A stretch of DNA of 64,000 bases. Source: Variovorax jilinensis (GTDB lineage Bacteria > Pseudomonadota > Gammaproteobacteria > Burkholderiales > Burkholderiaceae_C). Positions 45,080 to 52,978 of the stretch are shown piece after piece. Position 1 is the first letter of the stretch. Every line of letters begins with the position of its first letter. Position numbers and translations under genes: made by a program. The notes under the pieces are model-generated. The model was not told the origin of the DNA. It ran no database searches and saw only the letters and a list, made by a program, of their open reading frames with translations. The stretch covers positions 124,001 through 188,000 of the forward strand of contig NZ_JASZYQ010000005.1 of NCBI RefSeq assembly GCF_030316885.1, in the 5' to 3' direction.

Positions 45080-47161
45080 GTGTCCAAGCTTGTCTATCGT
45101 GTGGTTTCCGCGTGCGGGGCCCTGGGTTATGGTTTTCCGAGAGAGTCGCTGCAGGAGGCGATCAAGGGGCGGGTCGATGCGATCGTGTCCGATGCCGGCT
45201 CGATGGATGCCGGTCCCTACTTTCTCGGCACCGGCACCGAGTATTTCGAACGCGAGGCGGTCAAGGCCGACTTCCGCCACATGGTCGAGGCCGGCCTGCA
45301 GACCGGCGCGCCGGTGATCCTCGGCAGCTGCGGCATGGCCGGCGGCAACCGCAATCTCGACTGGATGCTCGACGTGGCCAAGGAGGTCTTCGCCGAGCTG
45401 AAGGTCGGCGATGCCAAGGTCGCGGTGATCCATTCCGAGCTCGCGCCGGAAGTCGTGATCGGGGAACTGCGCCGCGGCGCGCTGCGGCCCACCGGCCTCG
45501 GCCCCGAGCTCGACGAGGAGGCGCTGCGCCAGAGCACCATCGTAGGTCAGATGGGCATCCATCCGCTGATCACCGCACTCGAGAGCGGCGCCCGCTACAT
45601 CTTCGCGGGCCGTGCCTGCGACATCGCGCTGTTCGCCTCCGACATGGTCCGCCGTGGCATCGATGCCGGCATCGCCTACCACGTGGGTCACGTGCTCGAA
45701 TGCGGCGCGCTGGCCTGCGATCCGGGCTCGCCCTCGGACTGCCTGGTGGCCGAGGTCTACGACGACGGCAGCGCGGTCTTCGTCGCGCCCAATCCCGATC
45801 GCCGCTGCACGCCCTATTCGATCGCCGCGCATTCGCTCTACGAGGAGAGCCATCCGCAGCTGCAGTTCTATCCCGAAGGTGTGCTGGTGATGGACAAGAC
45901 CGAGTTCTTTGCCCGCGATGCCCGCAGCGCCGGAATCCGCAACAGCCGCTTCGTGCATGCCGGCAAGCCCTGGCCCCTGAGCATCAAGCTCGAGGGCGCG
46001 CGCCGGCTCGGTGCCCGCAAGGTGTCGCTGATCCACATCGACGCCGCCGAGCTGCCCAAGGTGCCGGCCGAGGTGCTGGTCTACGGCCGCAACGGCGTGC
46101 AGGCCGCGCCGGTGCAGGAAGGCGAACGCGAGCTCGGCATCATCGTCGAGACGACTGCCGCCACGCTCGAGGCGGCCGAGACCCTCGCGAGCCTGCTGAC
46201 CCACTACCTGATCCACTACGGCTACCCGGGGCGCAAGGCGACCGCGGGCAACATCGCCTATCCGCTGTCGCCCAACCTCGTGAGCTTCCAGCGCGAGGAC
46301 GGACGCTTCGGCGCGATAGTGCCGAGCGGCACGCGCGACCCGGTGTTCTTCGCCAACTACGAGAAGGTCAAGGCCGCGGTGATCGGACTGATCGAGGCCG
46401 AGTTCCCCGAGGCACTCGCCAATGCGCAGTACCGGATCATCGATGCGGACGAACAGAGCCCCGCGATCCTGCTGCGCACCATCGACACCGATCCGGCGCG
46501 CCTGGCCGAACGCCATGCGGCCGAGGTCGAGGCGATCACGCGGCTCGTGACGCCCAAGCCGGGCTCGCACATCGGCCGCGATGCGGCGGACGCCTATGCG
46601 TGGTCGCTCTACCACCTGCTGCAGAACGAGGAGGTGATCACAAACACGATGTTCCCGATCACCTACTTCCGTGCCGAGGGCGCGCAGTGGGTGGAGGAAG
46701 GCAAGGACAGGCCGCGCTACTTCGACATCGGCATCCGCGACGAAACGGCGAACCTCGACGACCGTACGCTGTCGCTGATCGCCGATGCGCCCCCGCGCGG
46801 CGAGCCGCATTCGATGCAGCGGCTGCTCGACATGGCGGTCGTGATCCGGAGCAAGGATGCGGGCATCAACCGGCTGACCTTCGACATCGTCTTCAACTCC
46901 GCCGCCGACTACGAGGCCGCGCTGCGCTCGAACGTCTTCTACAAGGATCATGTCGCCGCCACGCTCGGCGTCGCGCCGGAGCGTGTGGTGGGCAGCTTCT
47001 TCGTCGACACCTGCAACGCGATCAAGATCTCGATCGACCGGCCCAACATCTCGGCCTCGCCGGACGAGCGCGATGTCTTCGGCGCCCAGCAGCAGTCCAG
47101 GATCGAGAGCCTCAGGGTGCCGGTCTTCATCCAGCCGCTGGCCAGTGCGTCGACGCTGTGA
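45080..47161 (+). CDS. Fused AtuA (DUF1446) - DUF4387 protein
   Basis: A 693-residue cytoplasmic protein. Residues 8-420 match the AtuA family: GALGYGFPRESLQEAI, DAGSMDAGPYFLGTGT, LGSCGMAGGNRNLDWML, FAGRACDIALFASDMV and IKLEGARRLGARKV, GRKATAGNIAYPLSP. A stretch of about 110 residues (EKVKAAVIGLIEAEFPEAL to PGSHIGRDAADAYA) has no counterpart in the paralogue at 48276. Residues 579-693 are DUF4387-like (LLDMAVVIRSKDAGINRLTF, ERDVFGAQQQ), a domain that is a separate gene at 49640. GTG at 45080 is chosen: GAGGAG at 45068-45073 is well spaced and the homologous part begins right after. AtuA proteins are linked to acyclic terpene catabolism in Pseudomonas, but this lineage's reaction is unknown. 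Confidence 0.85.
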   Translation: MSKLVYRVVSACGALGYGFPRESLQEAIKGRVDAIVSDAGSMDAGPYFLGTGTEYFEREAVKADFRHMVEAGLQTGAPVILGSCGMAGGNRNLDWMLDVAKEVFAELKVGDAKVAVIHSELAPEVVIGELRRGALRPTGLGPELDEEALRQSTIVGQMGIHPLITALESGARYIFAGRACDIALFASDMVRRGIDAGIAYHVGHVLECGALACDPGSPSDCLVAEVYDDGSAVFVAPNPDRRCTPYSIAAHSLYEESHPQLQFYPEGVLVMDKTEFFARDARSAGIRNSRFVHAGKPWPLSIKLEGARRLGARKVSLIHIDAAELPKVPAEVLVYGRNGVQAAPVQEGERELGIIVETTAATLEAAETLASLLTHYLIHYGYPGRKATAGNIAYPLSPNLVSFQREDGRFGAIVPSGTRDPVFFANYEKVKAAVIGLIEAEFPEALANAQYRIIDADEQSPAILLRTIDTDPARLAERHAAEVEAITRLVTPKPGSHIGRDAADAYAWSLYHLLQNEEVITNTMFPITYFRAEGAQWVEEGKDRPRYFDIGIRDETANLDDRTLSLIADAPPRGEPHSMQRLLDMAVVIRSKDAGINRLTFDIVFNSAADYEAALRSNVFYKDHVAATLGVAPERVVGSFFVDTCNAIKISIDRPNISASPDERDVFGAQQQSRIESLRVPVFIQPLASASTL

Positions 47162-47232
47162 GGGTCGGCTTGCGCCATCATGTGCGGGCGACGAACGAAG
47201 ACTTCACGCGTGATCGCGCCAAGAGGGGAATC

Positions 47233-48252
47233 ATGTCCAAGCCATTGCTGTTGCGATGCGTCGGTGGCCTGGCCGGCCTGGTCTTTGCCGTGGGCGCAGG
47301 AATGCTGCCGGCCGCGCAGGCCCAGACGCAGTCCCAGCCCGGCGGCGAGGCGTTCCCCAACCGGCCGGTCAAGCTGATCGTCGCCTTCGCGCCGGGCACC
47401 GGCGGCGACGCGCTCGCCCGCATCGTCGCCAACGCGATGGGGCCGCTGCTGGGCCAGCCGGTGATCGTCGACAACCGCTCGGGCGCCGGCGGCGTGATGG
47501 GCACGGAGCAGGGCGCCCATGCGCCGGCCGATGGCTATACGCTCACGCTGGGCACCACGAGCACGCTGCTGACCAACCCGGCGCTGAATCCGAAGCTGCG
47601 CTACCGCGTCGACAAGGACTTCACGCCGGTCGCGGGCCTGGCGCGCACCGCGTTCGTGCTCGTGACCGCCAACACGCCCGAGGCGCCGCGCGCCCTTGCC
47701 GACCTGCGCCAGCGGCTGGCCGGGACGAAAGGCGGCTCCTTCGGCTCGGCCGGCGTCGGCACCGTCGGGCACCTGGCGACCGAGTACTTCCTCAGGCAGA
47801 CCGGCTCGAGCGCGGTCCATGTGCCCTATCGCGGCAGCGGCGCCGCACTGACCGACGTGGCGGGCGGGCAGCTGCTGTTCAGCTGCGACACCATCGTCGC
47901 CGCCCTGCCGCTGGTTCGCGCCGGCCGGCTCCGGGTGCTGGCCGTGACCTCGGCCGAGCGCACCGACGCGCTGTCCGGCGCGCCGACCGCGGCCGAGGCC
48001 GGCATTCCGTTCATGAAGCTGTCGGCCTGGTGGGGGCTGGTGGCGCCGGCCGGCACGCCACCGGCGGTCGTCGCCAGGCTGTCGGATGCCGCGACGCGGG
48101 CGCTTGCCATGCCCGAAGTGCAGTCCCAGCTCGCCAGCCAGGTGATGGAACCGATGCCGCTCGATGCAGCCGCCTTCGGCCAGCTGATCCGCACCGAACT
48201 GCCGTTCTGGACCGACTTCGTGCGCCAGACCGGCATCCGGGTCGAATCCTGA
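47233..48252 (+). CDS. Bug-family tripartite tricarboxylate receptor (TctC-like), periplasmic
   Basis: A 339-residue solute-binding protein with a signal peptide to about residue 31 (PAAQAQTQ). The Bug signature is clear: FPNRPVKLIVAFAPGTGGDALARIVA near residue 41, VIVDNRSGAGGVMGTEQGA near 77, GHLATEYFLRQTG and HVPYRGSGAALTDVAGGQ near 197. Bug proteins bind carboxylates and related acids; most betaproteobacteria encode many without adjacent TctA/TctB permeases, as here. It sits between two AtuA genes, 71 nt after the first and 23 nt before the second, so it probably delivers their substrate. Confidence 0.92.
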   Translation: MSKPLLLRCVGGLAGLVFAVGAGMLPAAQAQTQSQPGGEAFPNRPVKLIVAFAPGTGGDALARIVANAMGPLLGQPVIVDNRSGAGGVMGTEQGAHAPADGYTLTLGTTSTLLTNPALNPKLRYRVDKDFTPVAGLARTAFVLVTANTPEAPRALADLRQRLAGTKGGSFGSAGVGTVGHLATEYFLRQTGSSAVHVPYRGSGAALTDVAGGQLLFSCDTIVAALPLVRAGRLRVLAVTSAERTDALSGAPTAAEAGIPFMKLSAWWGLVAPAGTPPAVVARLSDAATRALAMPEVQSQLASQVMEPMPLDAAAFGQLIRTELPFWTDFVRQTGIRVES

Positions 48253-48275
48253 AGAAAAAAAGAGAGAGCCCATTC

Positions 48276-49640
48276 ATGAATGAAGAACTGCGCATCGTCG
48301 CGCTCAACGGCTGTCTGGGCTACGGCTTCGAAGTCGAAAGCCTGCAGCGCGGCGTCGACGCCCGGCCCCACATGTTCGGTGCCGACGCCGGCTCCACCGA
48401 TGCCGGCCCCTACTACCTTGGCAGCGGAACCTCGATGGTGCGGCGCGAGCAGGTGCAGCGCGACCTCTCGTTCGCGCTTGCGGCGGCCCGCGGCGCGGGC
48501 GTGCCGCTGGTGATCGGCTCGGCTGGCATCGCGGGCGGCGAGCCCAACCTGCAGGCGGTGCGCGAGGTGCTGCTCGAGACCGCCCACGCGCAGGGGCTGC
48601 ATTTCAAACTGGCCACCATCCATGCCGAGATCGACCGCTCGGCGGTGCTCGACGCGCTGCACGGCGGCGGCATTGAGCCCATGCCCGGCGTGGCCGCGCT
48701 CACCGAGGCCGACGTACACGACAGCGTTCGCATCGTCGGCCAGATGGGCTGCGAGCCCTTCGCCGAGGCGCTGGCCGCGGGTGCGGACGTGGTGCTCGCG
48801 GGCCGCGCCTGCGACACGGCGATCTATGCCGCATTGCCGATCTCGCGCGGCTTCGATCCGGGGCTGGCGCTGCATCTCGCGAAGATCATGGAATGTGGTG
48901 CCCAGTGTGCGGTGCCGCAGGGCACCAACGACTGCCTTCTGGGCACCCTGCGGCGCGACCATTTCCTGGTGCGGCCGCTGGCCGGGCGGCGCGTCTGCAC
49001 GCCCGAATCGGTGGCTGCCCACACGATGTACGAGCAGGGCGATCCGCTGATGCTGCACGAGCCCGAGGGCCGGGTCGACCTGTGCGAGGCGGAGTTCGAG
49101 CAGGTCGACGCACAGACCGTGCGCGTCAGCGGCTCGCGCTTCCTGCCCACGCCGGGGCTGCAGATCAAGCTCGAGGGCGCGCGCAGCGCGGGCTTCCGCG
49201 CCTTTGCGCTGGCCGGCATCCGGGACGCGACGATCATCGGCCAGCTCGACACCATCGAGGCCACGGTGCGCGATGCGGTGCGGCGCAACCTCGGCGCTGG
49301 TGTGGCCGACGCCGACTGGCAGATCGACTTCAAGGTCTACGGCCGCGACGCCGTGCTGGGCGCGCGCGAACCGCTGCGCCACCGTCCGGCACACGAGGTC
49401 GGTGTGCTTCTCGAGGTGGTGGCGCGCACCCAGGCCCTCGCGAGCCACGCGCTGTCGCTGGCGCGCTCGTCGTTCCTGCACTGCCCGTTTCCGGGGCGCA
49501 AGACCACGGCAGGCAACCTGGCGTTCCCGTTCTCGCCCTCGGACACCGCGGCCGGCGAGGTGTTCGAGTTCAGCGTCTACCACCTGATGCGCGTCGCCGA
49601 CCAGCGCGCGCTGTTCGCAATCGACATGGAGCGCGTGTGA
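48276..49640 (+). CDS. AtuA-family (DUF1446) protein, unfused
   Basis: A 454-residue AtuA protein: NGCLGYGFEVESLQRGV, DAGSTDAGPYYLGSGTS, GSAGIAGGEPNLQAV, LAGRACDTAIYAALPISRG, LQIKLEGARSAGFRA and PFPGRKTTAGNLAFPFSP line up with the N-terminal part of the fused protein at 45080. It lacks the 110-residue insertion and the DUF4387 part. The stop overlaps the next ATG (TGATG at 49638-49642), so its DUF4387 partner is made coupled to it. It is likely a subunit of a two-part enzyme of unknown reaction acting on a hydroxy- or unsaturated acid. Confidence 0.87.
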   Translation: MNEELRIVALNGCLGYGFEVESLQRGVDARPHMFGADAGSTDAGPYYLGSGTSMVRREQVQRDLSFALAAARGAGVPLVIGSAGIAGGEPNLQAVREVLLETAHAQGLHFKLATIHAEIDRSAVLDALHGGGIEPMPGVAALTEADVHDSVRIVGQMGCEPFAEALAAGADVVLAGRACDTAIYAALPISRGFDPGLALHLAKIMECGAQCAVPQGTNDCLLGTLRRDHFLVRPLAGRRVCTPESVAAHTMYEQGDPLMLHEPEGRVDLCEAEFEQVDAQTVRVSGSRFLPTPGLQIKLEGARSAGFRAFALAGIRDATIIGQLDTIEATVRDAVRRNLGAGVADADWQIDFKVYGRDAVLGAREPLRHRPAHEVGVLLEVVARTQALASHALSLARSSFLHCPFPGRKTTAGNLAFPFSPSDTAAGEVFEFSVYHLMRVADQRALFAIDMERV

Positions 49641-49966
49641 TGGCCACTCTGCAAGATCTGGCGAGCGTGCTGCGCAGCAAGAACGCGGGGCCGTTCCAGG
49701 TCACGCTCGACATCCTGTTCGCGGACCGCGAGACCTGCCGCCGCGTGCTGGCGGCCGGCGTGCTCGATGCCCGGGTCGTGGCCGCGCTGTACGAGGTCCC
49801 GCCCGAAGCGGTATCGATCATTCCTTTCGAGCGCGCGAACGCGATCAAGGTGACGATCCCGCGCACCTCGGGCCGGCGCGGCAGCGGCTCGGCCTTCGAC
49901 CGCGACGTCTACGGCGCGCAGCAGCACGGGCTGCTGGCCGGACTCGAGTGCGGGTTCGGGCCCTGA
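49640..49966 (+). CDS. DUF4387 protein, partner of AtuA
   Basis: A 108-residue DUF4387 protein: LQDLASVLRSKNAGPFQVTL, DILFADRETCRRVL, ARVVAALYEVPPEAVSIIPF and DRDVYGAQQHGLLAGL. The final DRDVYGAQQH matches ERDVFGAQQQ at the end of the fused protein at 45080, showing they are the same domain. It starts on the last base of the AtuA stop codon. The function of the family is not established; constant pairing with AtuA points to an obligate complex. Confidence 0.88.
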   Translation: MATLQDLASVLRSKNAGPFQVTLDILFADRETCRRVLAAGVLDARVVAALYEVPPEAVSIIPFERANAIKVTIPRTSGRRGSGSAFDRDVYGAQQHGLLAGLECGFGP

Positions 49967-49987
49967 CCCATCGCAAGGAAACTTGAT

Positions 49988-50005
49988 CTCCGACAAGGAT
50001 CGGAG
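49988..50005 (+). other. Short hairpin after the DUF4387 gene
   Basis: CTCCGA (49988-49993) and TCGGAG (50000-50005) around CAAGGA, in the 83-nt gap before the LysR gene. No T-run follows. It may be a weak terminator or part of the LysR gene's control region. Confidence 0.35.
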
Positions 50006-50049
50006 CGGCGGAAAAGGCCCTGCGGAGGAATGGATTTAGTATCCGCAGC

Positions 50050-51006
50050 ATGCAGCAGAAGCGAAATGACAGCGGAGAACTGAATTTCTACCTGCTGAAA
50101 TGTCTGGTTGCGCTGGTAGAGAAGTCGCATGTCTCGCGCGCCGCCGAAGCCCTCTCGATCAGCCAGCCGGCGATGAGCCGCGCCATCGGTCAGCTCCGTG
50201 CGGTGACGGCGGATCCGATCCTCGTGAAAGGCGGCAGCGGGCTGATTCCGACCGCCAAGGCGATCCAGTTGCGCGATTTTGCCGAGCGCATCCTTGGCGA
50301 GATGACCGAACTGCTCGGCAGCGCGGTCGCCTTCGACCCGCAGACCAGCCGCTACGTGTTCCGCATGGTGGCGACCGACTATCTCGAATGCCTGTTCATG
50401 GACCGGCTGGTGCAGCACCTGGGCTCGAACTACCCCGGCGTCGCGATGTCCGTCAGGCATCCGGTCCACCCTTCCGAATTCAACAAGGTGCTGGAGGCCG
50501 GGGAGGTCGATTTCTGCATCGGCATGCTGCCCGCGAGCCTGCGCGAGCTGCGCCATCGGCTGCTGTTCCGCGATCGGATCGTCTGCGTGGCGCGCGCGGG
50601 CCACCGCGCGGTCGGCCGCACGCTGTCGCCGGCCGAGTTCGCGGGCCTGGAGCACGTGGCGATCATGCCGAACACGATCAATTCCTTCGGCGAGTCGGTC
50701 GACGAGGCGCTCGGCGTGCAGGGCCTGCGCCGCAACCGCCGCTTCACGACCCCCAACTACCTCACGGCCCCTCACCTGCTCGAGCGCAGCGACATGGTGG
50801 CGCTGTTGCCGCATTCGCTCGCAGCCCGCTTTCGCAATCGCTTCGGCCTCGCCGAGGTGCCGCTTCCGGTGGTGGTGCCGGAGCTCGAGATCTACATCTC
50901 GTGGCACGACCGCACGCATCGACATGCCGCCCATATGTGGTTTCGCGACCAGGTCGTCCAGAGCCTCGATTTCAAGCAGGAGGGCGCGGATTGGGCTTAC
51001 GCGTGA
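50050..51006 (+). CDS. LysR-family regulator of the AtuA-Bug cluster
   Basis: A 318-residue LysR protein. The HTH is VEKSHVSRAAEALSISQPAMSRAIGQLR near residue 24, followed by a short linker and an effector domain in the PnbR/NahR-like subgroup style (VATDYLECLFMDRL, LEAGEVDFCIGML, MPNTINSFGESVDEALG). ATG at 50050 lies 83 nt after the DUF4387 stop on the same strand, so it may be partly co-transcribed. Its most likely targets are the genes 45080-49966. The co-inducer is unknown. Confidence 0.87.
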   Translation: MQQKRNDSGELNFYLLKCLVALVEKSHVSRAAEALSISQPAMSRAIGQLRAVTADPILVKGGSGLIPTAKAIQLRDFAERILGEMTELLGSAVAFDPQTSRYVFRMVATDYLECLFMDRLVQHLGSNYPGVAMSVRHPVHPSEFNKVLEAGEVDFCIGMLPASLRELRHRLLFRDRIVCVARAGHRAVGRTLSPAEFAGLEHVAIMPNTINSFGESVDEALGVQGLRRNRRFTTPNYLTAPHLLERSDMVALLPHSLAARFRNRFGLAEVPLPVVVPELEIYISWHDRTHRHAAHMWFRDQVVQSLDFKQEGADWAYA

Positions 51007-51014
51007 AAGCAAGC

Positions 51015-51038
51015 ATTCACGAAGTGAATAGTATTCAT
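51015..51038. promoter_or_regulatory. Three ATTCAC-type half-sites at exact 9-nt spacing
   Basis: ATTCAC (51015-51020), GTGAAT (51024-51029) and ATTCAT (51033-51038) alternate in orientation, forming two overlapping dyads just past the LysR stop and about 130 bp upstream of the alpha-CTD-like gene. The rest of 51007-51169 shows nothing clear. Confidence 0.4.
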
Positions 51039-51169
51039 CCGTGTGCGCCATGGACAGAAGGCGGGTGACCCCCAATACTCTGCGAGCCCGTTGATTCTGC
51101 AAGCGAGGCAAATCGATCCAAAAGATCAGAATCTCCATTCAACTCCCGAAGTTGCCGGAAATTAAGCCT

Positions 51170-52135
51170 ATGTCATGCACGATCCGTACCGTTGACGACC
51201 TCGCGCAGCTGCCAGACGCCGAGTTGCTGGCCTGCTTTGGCGCCCTGCGCAGCGCGATCCATGAGGCCAGGCGGCGGCATGCCGCGGCCCTGAGGGAGAA
51301 GCGCATTGCTGCCGACGCGGCCTTCCGCTTCGCCTCCTTCGACTGGCGGCCGCGCGGCGCGCAGCGTTTCAGCATGCCCGCCAACCTGAGCCCCGACACG
51401 CCGATCGACGAGATCTCGATGCGCATCGGCGCCCGGGAAGCGCTCAAGAAGCTCAGCATCTTCTGCATCGACGACCTGTCTGCCATCAGCGAACAGGAAC
51501 TGCTCCAGGAAGAGGCGATCGGCGCCAAGACGGTCGGCCGCCTGCGCGAGGCCCTGACCCGCGTCGGCCTCGACTTCATGGCCAACGTGGGCGAACCGGC
51601 CCAGGTCGGTGTGGATGTGCAGATCGACGCGGGCGCGCCCGCTTCGAGCGAAGGCGCCGGCAGCGCGCGCTACGCCGAGGTGCGCAAGCTGCTCAGCGCG
51701 CAGGCGCGCGACCTGAACGCCAATGAGAGCATGGACTGGATGGGCCTCTATGCCTATCCGTCGCAACTGCTGAGGCTCAAGCCTGGCGATACCGGCGTCT
51801 TCGTCTGTCCGCCGGCCTGGCGCGGCCGGCTCGGCACGGTCTGCGGGGTGTGGATCAAGGGCAACACCGACTGGGCCGATGGATTTGCGCCCGGCACGCC
51901 CTGGAAGGAAATCTTCTGGACCGAGTCGCATGTCGACGGCCTGAAGGTGGTGCGTGCATCGCCGCCCGGACGCGTCGGACCGGCGCCGGTGCAGTTCCTG
52001 TTCGCGCCGCGGATCGCGAGCGCGCTGACCGATCCGGGCCTGCCGCGGCTCGACCAGGTGGTGTCGCTGTGGCGCACGCCGCGCGCGGCGGACGCGGGCC
52101 GTCGAGCCGACCGGCGCCTCGACGTGGCGGTCTGA
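51170..52135 (+). CDS. Protein with RNA-polymerase alpha-CTD-like helix-hairpin-helix domain
   Basis: A 321-residue cytoplasmic protein. Residues 1-60 are helical and charged. Residues about 78-138 closely resemble the C-terminal domain of the RNA polymerase alpha subunit: TPIDEISMRIGAREALKKLS, IFCIDDLSAISEQELLQ, IGAKTVGRLREALTRVGLDF, in the order helix - DDL helix - nonstandard helix - GxKTxxxLRExL helix. Residues about 165-321 form an unrecognised domain with YAYPSQLLRLKPGDTGVFVC and GMFWTESHVDGLKVV-like strands. The ATG at 51170 is preferred to TTG at 51152. It is not rpoA (no N-terminal dimerisation domain). A DNA- or factor-binding role is inference. Confidence 0.7.
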   Translation: MSCTIRTVDDLAQLPDAELLACFGALRSAIHEARRRHAAALREKRIAADAAFRFASFDWRPRGAQRFSMPANLSPDTPIDEISMRIGAREALKKLSIFCIDDLSAISEQELLQEEAIGAKTVGRLREALTRVGLDFMANVGEPAQVGVDVQIDAGAPASSEGAGSARYAEVRKLLSAQARDLNANESMDWMGLYAYPSQLLRLKPGDTGVFVCPPAWRGRLGTVCGVWIKGNTDWADGFAPGTPWKEIFWTESHVDGLKVVRASPPGRVGPAPVQFLFAPRIASALTDPGLPRLDQVVSLWRTPRAADAGRRADRRLDVAV

Positions 52136-52166
52136 GGCCGACCGCGGGCGCGCTGCGCGCCGAGCG

Positions 52167-52433
52167 CTACTGACCGACCACCGACCAGCCGGCGCGCTGG
52201 TTCGTCCTGTCGTTCTCGTATTCCCAGCGCGTGCCGCAGGCGGCGCAACGGTAGCTCGTGACGTTGACCGTGTGGCCGCCGTGCTCGCCGTCGCTGCGCT
52301 CTTCCTTGCGGGTCGACGCCTGCACGAGTTCGGCATGGCCGGGTGCGCGGCGCCAGTTGCGCTGGATGCCCGTGCAGGAAGCGCAGAGCACCATCTTCTT
52401 CTGGTCGGCCTGTCGGCTGGATTCGTTGGCCAT
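52167..52433 (-). CDS. Small zinc-ribbon-like hypothetical protein
   Basis: An 88-residue protein with two CxxC pairs: VLCASCTG near residue 17 and RCAACGTRWEYEN near residue 62, which together can hold one zinc ion. The middle is charged. The ATG at 52433 (MANESSRQ) is the likely start; one further upstream (52472) is in frame. It converges on the alpha-CTD-like gene with a 31-nt gap and is divergent from the gene at 52549. Function unknown. Confidence 0.65.
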   Translation of the reverse strand: MANESSRQADQKKMVLCASCTGIQRNWRRAPGHAELVQASTRKEERSDGEHGGHTVNVTSYRCAACGTRWEYENDRTNQRAGWSVVGQ

Positions 52434-52548
52434 GCGGCTTGCTCTCTCGGGGGATGGTGGGCGGTCGTGCATGTTGGCGCGAGCCCGTCCGCATGAAGCC
52501 CGGAAGGAGTACAACAACGATCTGAACGCCACGCCATGGAGGTGCGCC

Positions 52549-52968
52549 ATGCCCAGGTATCTCGCCATCGGGGATTCTTCGGGACCGCTGTCGGTCGCCA
52601 GTGCCAGCTACTACAACCCCACCGGCGTGCTGCTGGCGCCGGGCGAGACCTACGCGATCGCCGCGGACGACGGCCGCTGGGTCGACTGGCACCTGGCGTC
52701 GAGCGCGGACGGGCGCATGGAGCCGAGCTTCGCGCAGTCGCTGGCCCTGTGGGCGCTGCGCTGCAAGCAGGCGCGCTGGTTCCAGCTGGTGGGCGCGATC
52801 GGCCGCAACGACAACCACCTGTTCCCGATCGGCATGCATGCCGAATGGACCTACGAGGGCCAGAGCCACGACGTGGCGCCCGAGCTGTGCCTGTTTGCCA
52901 ACGATGCCTGGTTCGCCTACCTCAACAACCACGGCGCCGTGGGTGTCACGGTGACGCGAATCCGCTAG
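52549..52968 (+). CDS. Hypothetical protein with aromatic-rich sequence (galactose-binding-like beta protein)
   Basis: A 139-residue protein with no clear signal peptide. It is mainly beta: SASYYNPTGVLLAPGETYAI, DDGRWVDWHLASSADG, ARWFQLVGAIGRNDNHLFPIG, HAEWTYEGQSHDVAPELCLFA and NNHGAVGVTVTRIR. The NDNHLFPIG and ELCLFANDAW patterns resemble plant-lectin-like PA-IL (LecA) folds, where such residues bind calcium and galactose; this is a suggestion only. GGAGG at 52538-52542 precedes the ATG at 52549. It converges on the phosphotransacetylase gene with a 10-nt gap. Confidence 0.7.
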   Translation: MPRYLAIGDSSGPLSVASASYYNPTGVLLAPGETYAIAADDGRWVDWHLASSADGRMEPSFAQSLALWALRCKQARWFQLVGAIGRNDNHLFPIGMHAEWTYEGQSHDVAPELCLFANDAWFAYLNNHGAVGVTVTRIR

Positions 52969-52978
52969 CGGCGCGAGC

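Noticed and set aside
47204..47213. TCACGCGTGA palindrome before the Bug gene
   Set aside because: Ten bases is too short to stand out in this composition, with no second copy seen near the related genes.
45112..48252. Open frame joining the AtuA fusion region to the Bug receptor gene
   Set aside because: Only its last 340 codons, from 47233, are the Bug receptor. The preceding 700 codons are an out-of-frame shadow of the AtuA-DUF4387 gene.
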